From Flavobacteriaceae bacterium (GTDB taxonomy: Bacteria; Bacteroidota; Bacteroidia; Flavobacteriales; Flavobacteriaceae), in contig JANQHL010000260.1 in the NCBI GenBank assembly GCA_028277085.1, forward strand, positions 1 through 39,174: 39,174 bases of DNA, written 5' to 3'. The translations under genes were made by a program, and so were the position numbers. Of the stretch, positions 33,779 through 39,174 are shown piece after piece (positions within the stretch are counted from its first letter, which is position 1; each line of letters opens with the position of its first letter). Under the pieces are notes generated by a model that had not been told where the DNA came from, did not search any database, and saw only the letters and a program-made list of their open reading frames with translations.

Positions 33779-33814
33779 ACTCCCCGAAAAATCCTACACT
33801 TCCATAGGCCCAAA

Positions 33815-34231
33815 ATGAAAACTGACTCAGGCTATTCCGGAACTCCCCTCGCTAAGAAACTGGGCCTTCGATCCGGGTTTCAGATATTCGTGGAAAATGC
33901 CCCCTTCGAATACCCTTCACTTTTTAACACTTTCCCGGACGAGGTGACGCTACAGGACTATCCGGAAAAAGAAACCCTGGATTTTGTGCATTTGTTTTGT
34001 ACTACCTATGTAGAGTTGGAGGCCAAGGCTTCTAAATGTAAATCCCTGCTAAAAAAGACTGGCATGCTCTGGGTGAGCTGGCCCAAAGGCAGTTCTAAAA
34101 TTCCTACAGACCTAAAACGGGACCCTATTCGCGAGTACCTGCTTAAAATTGGTTTGGTAGATGTAAAAGTAGCAGCGGTTACTACCGATTGGAGTGGGTT
34201 AAAGTTCGTCTACCGTACAAAAGATCGTTAA
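33815..34231 (+). CDS. DUF3052 family protein
   Basis: The 138-residue protein begins with the family hallmark GYSGTPLAKKLGL. The middle contains DFVHLFCTTYVELE and a conserved MLWVSWPKGSSK, and the end has WSGLKFVYR. DUF3052 proteins are small soluble proteins found in many bacteria, related in fold to methyltransferase-like Rossmann proteins but lacking a clear active site. No biochemical role is established. Its position next to the DUF2652-SRPBCC gene suggests a shared transcript. Confidence 0.85.
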   Translation: MKTDSGYSGTPLAKKLGLRSGFQIFVENAPFEYPSLFNTFPDEVTLQDYPEKETLDFVHLFCTTYVELEAKASKCKSLLKKTGMLWVSWPKGSSKIPTDLKRDPIREYLLKIGLVDVKVAAVTTDWSGLKFVYRTKDR

Positions 34232-34324
34232 GATTTTATACCACTTATCGATTAATCGCTTAATCAGGCACTAAAGCATCTTACCGTGCGTTATGCCTGC
34301 GTAACCTCAAAAAACTTACTAAAA

Positions 34325-35113
34325 ATGAAAAAACTAAAAATAGGTTTTTACTTTGCCCTAGGCGCTTTGATTTTTACTTCTTGTAGTGATGACGCGGAAG
34401 ACAACAATGGCGCTATTGAGCAAGAACTAACGCAGACCGAAGTGCAAAGCATCCTGGAGACTGATGAAGTTACCAGCGTAGTAGATAATGCGTTGTCTGA
34501 GCTCTATGAGGCGAACACCACTACCGGCAAATCTTCCTCACCTACCGCTAGCAGTAACGAATGCTATAGTGCCGAGTACACCGAAAATGGGTTTACGGCT
34601 ACATTTAACAACTGTGTGTTAAATAGCACGGATAATGTTAATGGCACATTAGTAGTTACCTATGGCGTTGAAGGATCAACTGCTTCCTATACCGCTACCT
34701 ACGAGGATTTCTTTGTAGGGAGCATAAAAGTGAATGGGACACGGACCTTTACTCTTATCGGTTCGGAAGAAGAAAGTTCGGTATCCTTCAGCATTACCAG
34801 TAACATTTCTATTGAATTTGAAGATGGTGAAACCATTTCCGAAAACGGCACAAAAACGTTCGCCATCATTTTTGAAGAAGGCCAGGATACACTTTGGAAC
34901 CTTTCCGGAAATTGGACGGTTCAGGTAGATGGAAATACCTATGCCATTTCAGGCGACGTTTCCAAGAACTTTATTTGTGAGTATTGGACACAAGGTACAA
35001 TGACCGTTACTAAAAACGGACTGGCCATAGATGTAGACTTTGGTGACGGCACTTGTGATGACCAGGCTACGGTAATTTACCCTAACGGCGCAACCGAGGA
35101 TATTTCCTTGTAA
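34325..35113 (+). CDS. Hypothetical lipoprotein, beta-rich
   Basis: ATG at 34325 (262 residues) gives a clean lipoprotein signal with Cys20 (LGALIFTSC); the earlier in-frame ATG at 34286 would bury it. The acidic run after the Cys (SDDAEDNNG) resembles the Bacteroidota surface-exposure signal. The mature part has a short helical segment, then repeated beta strands rich in Thr, Ser, Glu and Gly, with four Cys likely in disulfides (CYSAEY, NNCVLN, FICEYW, GTCDDQ). No known domain is recognised. It ends 22 bases before a strong terminator. Confidence 0.75.
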   Translation: MKKLKIGFYFALGALIFTSCSDDAEDNNGAIEQELTQTEVQSILETDEVTSVVDNALSELYEANTTTGKSSSPTASSNECYSAEYTENGFTATFNNCVLNSTDNVNGTLVVTYGVEGSTASYTATYEDFFVGSIKVNGTRTFTLIGSEEESSVSFSITSNISIEFEDGETISENGTKTFAIIFEEGQDTLWNLSGNWTVQVDGNTYAISGDVSKNFICEYWTQGTMTVTKNGLAIDVDFGDGTCDDQATVIYPNGATEDISL

Positions 35114-35135
35114 AATATAAAATAGTACGAGCGTT

Positions 35136-35163
35136 AAAAGCCCCTTAAATAGGGGCTTTTTTT
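35136..35163 (+). terminator. Rho-independent terminator
   Basis: Stem AAAAGCCCCT (35136-35145) pairs exactly with AGGGGCTTTT (35151-35160) around loop TAAAT, followed by three more T. It ends the transcript of the hypothetical lipoprotein gene. Confidence 0.88.
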
Positions 35164-35170
35164 ATGTAGG

Positions 35171-35192
35171 AGATAGGCAAATTTGCCTATCT
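35171..35192. promoter_or_regulatory. 22-bp perfect palindrome upstream of the Asp-box exoprotein
   Basis: The half AGATAGGCAAA (35171-35181) is followed directly by its exact reverse complement (35182-35192). It lies 7 bases after the terminator T run and 31 bases before ATG 35224. It could be a dimeric operator or a 9-bp RNA hairpin in the leader. No TAnnTTTG element is visible beside it. Confidence 0.55.
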
Positions 35193-35223
35193 TACCGGGT
35201 GAGAATCACTAATAACCCATCTA

Positions 35224-38200
35224 ATGAAAATCATTTACCAACTCGCATGTTTCGCTTTAATCACTTTCTGCTTTGTTACACCGTTGACCGCCCAGGAAAA
35301 GGACGACAAAAAAGAGGATATCTACAGTGGACTTGAGTTTAGAAATTTAGGTCCGGCCCTTACTTCCGGTAGGATTGCGGATATTGCTATACACCCCAAC
35401 AACGAAAGTACCTGGTATATTGCTGTAGGATCAGGGGGGGTGTGGAAAACCACTAATGCCGGAACCACCTTCACCCCGATTTTTGATAAGCAAAAAAGCT
35501 ACTCTATTGGTTGCGCTACCATCGATCCGAATACCCCCAGTACCATTTGGGTAGGGACAGGCGAAAATGTCGGGGGGAGACACGTAGGTTTTGGAGATGG
35601 TATTTACGTAAGCCATGATGCCGGTAAAACATGGAAAAATAAGGGATTAACCGCTTCCGAGCACATTTCCAAGATCATTGTGCATCCGGACAATTCCCAA
35701 AAACTATATGTTGCGGTGCAAGGCCCTTTGTGGAGTAAAGGAGGAGAACGTGGCTTTTATACTTCCGAAAATGGAGGGAATACCTGGACAAGGACCTTAG
35801 GAAATGATGAATGGACGGGAGTAACAGATATGATTATGGATCCTACCAATCCTGATGTGATCTATGCAGCCACCTGGGATCGACACCGAACAGTTGCCGC
35901 TTATATGGGCGGCGGACCTGGTTCCGGCATCCATAAATCCACAGATGGCGGTACCACCTGGAGCAAACTTTCGTCAGGTATTCCAAAATCTAACCTCGGT
36001 AAGATTGGATTGGCCATTTCTCACTTTGATCCGGAGACGATTTATGCGGCTATCGAATTGGATCGGAAAAAAGGAGGGGTCTTCATTTCTAATAATGGCG
36101 GGGCTTCCTGGAAAAAACAATCCGACGCCGTTTCCGGAGGTACCGGACCGCATTATTATCAAGAACTGTATGCTTCCCCACACCAGGACGGACGCCTGTA
36201 TCTAATGAGCAACAATGTTCAGGTTTCTGTTGATCACGGGAAGACGTTTACCACCATGAACGAAAAGAACAAACATGTGGATAGTCACGCCATGGCCTTC
36301 AAAAAGGACGATCCCAACTATGTGTTGTTTGGTACCGATGGCGGACTTTACGAATCCTATGATCTCACTAAGACATGGCGTTATTTTGCTAACCTTCCCG
36401 TTATCCAATACTACAAAGTTGCCGTAGATGACGCGGCGCCATTTTACCATATCTATGGTGGTACTCAGGATAACGGATCCCATGGTGGCCCTTCACGTAC
36501 GGATAGGGCAGATGGAATCCTAAATGAGGACTGGTGGATCACCCTAGGCGCTGATGGTCATCAATCCGCCACAGAGCCCGGTAACCCGGATATTACCTAT
36601 GGGGAATTCCAACAAGGTTGGCTCTGGCGTATTGATCAAACTACCGGAGAAACGGTTTTCATTCAACCCCAACCGGCGGCGGGGGATCCTCATGAACGCT
36701 TTAATTGGGATGCTCCAATTCTGGTAAGTCCACATAAACCCACACGTTTATACTTTGCTTCCTACAGGGTTTGGAAATCTGAAAATAGGGGAGACGATTG
36801 GACTGCAGTATCTGGAGATCTTACACGAAACGAGGAACGCATTACCCTTCCTATCATGGGCCGACAGCAAAGTTGGGACAATCCATGGGACGTAGGGGCA
36901 ATGAGTGTATATAACACGATAACGTCACTTGCCGAATCCCCGGTTCAGGAAGGACTGTTATATGCAGGTACGGATGACGGTATCCTTCAGGTTTCTGAGG
37001 ATAGTGGTGCCAACTGGCGTAAGATCGAGTTGGGCAGCATAAAAGGTGTCCCAAACAGGGCTTTTGTCAACGATGTCCGCGCCGATCTTTATGATGCAAA
37101 TACCGTGTATCTGGTGTTGGACAACCATAAAGAAGGGGACTACAAACCCTATCTTCTGAAAAGTACGGATAGGGGTCGGAACTGGAGTTTTATCAATGGA
37201 AACCTTCCGAAAACCTTATTGACCTGGCGCATTGTGCAGGACCATAAAGAGCGGTCGTTGCTTTTTGCAGCCACAGAATTCGGTGTCTATTTCACCAAAA
37301 ACGGCGGGACTAACTGGACGCAATTGAAAGGAGGGCTTCCCACGATTTCACTTCGCGATATTACCATACAACGCAGAGAAAACGACTTAGTCGCCGCCTC
37401 CTTTGGCCGTGGGTTCTATGTCCTTGACGACATCTCTCCTTTACGGGAATACGATGCCTCAAAGTCCGGGGAAGCCCAGTTGTTTGCCACTCGTGATGCT
37501 TACTGGTTTGTTCCCAAAAGTGCTATTTACGCGCAGGGGGATAACAAGTACAAAGCGAAAAACCCTGCTTTCGGAGCACTATTGACGTATTACTTACCGG
37601 AGAAATTGACAACACTCAAAGAGAACCGTACGAAACGCGAAAAAGAGCTGAACAAACAGAATACTTCAATTCCCTTTCCCGGTTGGGAGGCGCTGACGGA
37701 TGAAACGAATCAGGAGAAACCTGGTACCATCATCGTCATCACAGATGCTTCCGGTACTATGGTGAATACCGTAAAAGGCAGCAACAAAAAAGGATTCAAC
37801 AGGGTGAATTGGGACCTGACCTATGCGAGCAGGAGTGGTATCCCATTAAAGATGCCCAAGCCCAGCGATGAGGAAGATTTCTTTGGTTCACCTTATATGG
37901 CTACACCAGGAACCTACAAAGCGGAATTGTATCAACGCGACGGTGGGACTTTAACGAAACTAGCCGGCCCGATTTCTTTTGAAGTGAAACGGCTTCGGGA
38001 AGGAGCGCTTCCGCCCAAACCCACTTCGGAAATTGTAGCGTTCCGGGAAAGCTTCCAAAACTTTCAGCAAGACCTCATGGCCAGCAATACCACGCTTAAA
38101 AAGAGCTTGCAAAAGGTCAACGCCATGAAGCGGGCCTACAGCCAGGCAAAGACCCCATCTCCGGATCTATATGGTCAAATTTATGCGGCAGAAAAAACAC

Positions 38201-38487
38201 TAAAAGCAATAGATGAGAAAATGAATGGTAACCCTGCTAAAAACGAGATTGGTGAGCGGAATCCTCCGTCACCGGGGAATGGCTCTTTTGTGGGTTATGT
38301 TGCCCTCATAAACACCTACGGTCCAACAGGTAATCATACCAAGGCATTTAATAGAGCCAACCAACAACTGCAACAAGTGAAGGCCGAACTTCGAACCGTA
38401 ACCGAAACTACCTTGCCGGCCCTGGAAGCAGCGTTAAAGGCCGCAGGTGCACCATGGATTGAAGGACAACCTTTACTAAAAAATTAA
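35224..38487 (+). CDS. Secreted Asp-box (BNR, sortilin/VPS10-like) repeat protein
   Basis: The 1087-residue protein has a signal peptide ending PLTAQ (about residue 24). A series of Asp-box motifs (S-x-D/N-x-G-x-x-W) follows: SHDAGKTW (130-137), then SENGGNTW, STDGGTTW, SNNGGASW, SENRGDDW, SEDSGANW, STDRGRNW and TKNGGTNW. This shows a large, probably ten-bladed beta-propeller as in sortilin/VPS10-type and sialidase-like exoproteins. After about residue 740 come a beta-rich region and a helical, coiled-coil-like tail. Many such flavobacterial proteins are annotated as glycosyl hydrolases, but no catalytic residues are evident here. It is a single gene under its own palindrome-bearing leader. 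Confidence 0.88.
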   Translation: MKIIYQLACFALITFCFVTPLTAQEKDDKKEDIYSGLEFRNLGPALTSGRIADIAIHPNNESTWYIAVGSGGVWKTTNAGTTFTPIFDKQKSYSIGCATIDPNTPSTIWVGTGENVGGRHVGFGDGIYVSHDAGKTWKNKGLTASEHISKIIVHPDNSQKLYVAVQGPLWSKGGERGFYTSENGGNTWTRTLGNDEWTGVTDMIMDPTNPDVIYAATWDRHRTVAAYMGGGPGSGIHKSTDGGTTWSKLSSGIPKSNLGKIGLAISHFDPETIYAAIELDRKKGGVFISNNGGASWKKQSDAVSGGTGPHYYQELYASPHQDGRLYLMSNNVQVSVDHGKTFTTMNEKNKHVDSHAMAFKKDDPNYVLFGTDGGLYESYDLTKTWRYFANLPVIQYYKVAVDDAAPFYHIYGGTQDNGSHGGPSRTDRADGILNEDWWITLGADGHQSATEPGNPDITYGEFQQGWLWRIDQTTGETVFIQPQPAAGDPHERFNWDAPILVSPHKPTRLYFASYRVWKSENRGDDWTAVSGDLTRNEERITLPIMGRQQSWDNPWDVGAMSVYNTITSLAESPVQEGLLYAGTDDGILQVSEDSGANWRKIELGSIKGVPNRAFVNDVRADLYDANTVYLVLDNHKEGDYKPYLLKSTDRGRNWSFINGNLPKTLLTWRIVQDHKERSLLFAATEFGVYFTKNGGTNWTQLKGGLPTISLRDITIQRRENDLVAASFGRGFYVLDDISPLREYDASKSGEAQLFATRDAYWFVPKSAIYAQGDNKYKAKNPAFGALLTYYLPEKLTTLKENRTKREKELNKQNTSIPFPGWEALTDETNQEKPGTIIVITDASGTMVNTVKGSNKKGFNRVNWDLTYASRSGIPLKMPKPSDEEDFFGSPYMATPGTYKAELYQRDGGTLTKLAGPISFEVKRLREGALPPKPTSEIVAFRESFQNFQQDLMASNTTLKKSLQKVNAMKRAYSQAKTPSPDLYGQIYAAEKTLKAIDEKMNGNPAKNEIGERNPPSPGNGSFVGYVALINTYGPTGNHTKAFNRANQQLQQVKAELRTVTETTLPALEAALKAAGAPWIEGQPLLKN

Positions 38488-38543
38488 AATATTGAAACTA
38501 TTGTCCAATTGACGGAATGGTAAAACGTCATCCAAAAAAAAGA

Positions 38544-38915
38544 ATGATGATACTGAAATACACCTGTTTTCTATTAGTCCTGGCTTGGACCCCGATCGCT
38601 TGTATTGCACAGGAAGCAACGGAAAGCAAGTTGTTTACCATGATTTACACTCCTGGGGAGAAGTGGAATCACGCCATTACTTTTGACCAGCAACCGTTTT
38701 TTAAGGAACACTCCTTACATCTGCAAAAACTCCGAAAAGAGGGCAGAATCGTCATTGGGGGAAGATATTCCGACAAAGGGTTTATGCTACTCAAAGCAAA
38801 AGACAGCCTGGAAGCCGATGCTGTTGTCAAAATGGACCCTTCGGTTACTCATCAAATATTTGAAGTAGCGCTATTCGAATTCAGCACCTTTTACAAGGGC
38901 TGTGTGGAACAGTAA
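38544..38915 (+). CDS. Exported YciI-like protein
   Basis: ATG at 38544 (124 residues) begins a short signal peptide MMILKYTCFLLVLAWTPIAC, with Cys-Ile-Ala-Gln near the cleavage site; an upstream ATG at 38517 adds only basic residues. The remainder follows the YCII fold: YTPGEKW, EHSLHLQKLRKEGRIVIGGRY and later an Asp in KMDPSV, consistent with the His/Asp pair of the YciI family. Cytosolic YciI proteins are small dimeric barrels; an exported version is less usual. The reaction is unknown. It follows the Asp-box gene by 56 bases and may share its transcript. Confidence 0.78.
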   Translation: MMILKYTCFLLVLAWTPIACIAQEATESKLFTMIYTPGEKWNHAITFDQQPFFKEHSLHLQKLRKEGRIVIGGRYSDKGFMLLKAKDSLEADAVVKMDPSVTHQIFEVALFEFSTFYKGCVEQ

Positions 38916-39043
38916 CAAATCGTTGCCACTGGTTTTGAAATGCTAACGGCAATTCTGGACAATGGGTTCCGGGAAAAGAATCGTGAAAAGTCCATACGGC
39001 TTGCAGTAACTGCGGTTACCCGAATCACGGCAAAAGTTTGAGG

Positions 39044-39174
39044 CTACCCTTTGGAAAGGGTAGTGGGTAATTCGTAAATTTCCAGATCAAAGTAGGGAAC
39101 GGCCGCTATAAGATGGTCAAAGATGTCGGCCATAATATACTCATAGTTTTGCCATCGTTTGTCACTGCTAAACG
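39044..39174 (-). CDS. C-terminal fragment, possibly a mechanosensitive ion channel family protein
   Basis: A minus-strand frame enters at the right edge and stops with TAG at 39044-39046, giving the last 42 residues. They contain WQNYEYIMADIFDHLIAA and FDLEIYELP, in the style of the cytoplasmic C-terminal domain of MscS-like channels in Bacteroidota. Only the tail is visible and no channel-forming segment can be checked. The sequence 39044-39063 forms an inverted repeat (CTACCCTTT / AAAGGGTAG, 2-nt spacer) that includes the stop codon and may be part of a weak terminator. Confidence 0.45.
   Translation of the reverse strand, partial: FSSDKRWQNYEYIMADIFDHLIAAVPYFDLEIYELPTTLSKG

Noticed and set aside
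34249..34258. 10-bp palindrome CGATTAATCG upstream of the hypothetical lipoprotein
   Set aside because: Short and AT-rich in the centre; expected by chance in a window of this size.
38940..39041. 33-codon plus-strand ORF after the YciI-like gene
   Set aside because: No paralogue, no promoter or terminator context and no recognisable features, unlike the pair at 5086-5296.

Overview
The window looks like a chromosomal segment of a marine-type Flavobacteriaceae bacterium (Bacteroidota). Supporting this: the short RpoD-type sigma factor without a large region 1.1, the TAnnTTTG-type promoter elements, lipoproteins with acidic residues just after the lipidated Cys, a menaquinone gene (menB), and many families typical of flavobacteria (YaiO-type barrels, DUF2652, DUF3052, Asp-box repeat exoproteins, ChbG deacetylase, DUF1080). 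I see no insertion sequence, prophage, CRISPR array, rRNA or tRNA. Gene density is high and no gap exceeds about 300 bases.

Bases 1-4.9 kb: a 5'-truncated LTA-synthase/phosphoglycerol-transferase-like sulfatase-fold protein with C-terminal TPRs overlaps a TPR plus YaiO-type outer-membrane barrel gene. Facing them is an exported glycerophosphodiester-phosphodiesterase-like protein with an N-terminal ILEI/PANDER-like domain. Together they suggest envelope or exopolysaccharide phosphoglycerol chemistry. Bases 4.9-6.4 kb: a regulatory region with inverted repeats, two tiny tandem related ORFs (32 and 33 aa) ending in a strong bidirectional terminator, and an RpoD-like sigma gene on the other strand.

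Bases 6.4-21.7 kb: mostly single housekeeping or accessory genes. They are an SF2 helicase, a glycosyltransferase, a CPBP membrane protease, an FMN alpha-hydroxyacid oxidase, a GNAT acetyltransferase, menB, a class-C beta-lactamase-like serine hydrolase, pirin, a cytochrome c/VCBS lipoprotein, an M14 peptidase, an unlisted 55-aa membrane protein, a DUF1080 protein, a VWA lipoprotein and a ChbG-type deacetylase.

Bases 21.8-30.3 kb: one nine-gene, tightly packed molybdenum-hydroxylase operon. It encodes an isoquinoline-oxidoreductase-like [2Fe-2S] subunit and a Tat-exported molybdopterin subunit, then moaD, moaA, mobA, a moeB-rhodanese fusion, moeA, xdhC and a mocA-like nucleotidyltransferase. 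The operon makes, matures and inserts the cofactor of its own first two products, but moaC and moaE are not in the window.

Bases 30.3-39.2 kb: a FadR-type GntR regulator divergent from a lipoprotein trehalase, with a perfect palindromic operator candidate between them. Then come a DUF2652-SRPBCC protein, a DUF3052 protein, an unknown lipoprotein with a strong terminator, a large Asp-box repeat exoprotein preceded by a 22-bp perfect palindrome, an exported YciI-like protein and the 3' end of a possible mechanosensitive channel gene on the minus strand.

The most interesting items are the microprotein pair with its palindromic control region, the ILEI-GDPD fusion, the hairpin sitting on the DUF1080 start codon, the two-nucleotidyltransferase Moco operon with a MoeB that lacks its zinc cysteines, and the cyclase-like residues in the DUF2652 protein. 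All function calls rest on reading motifs by eye; no database search was run.
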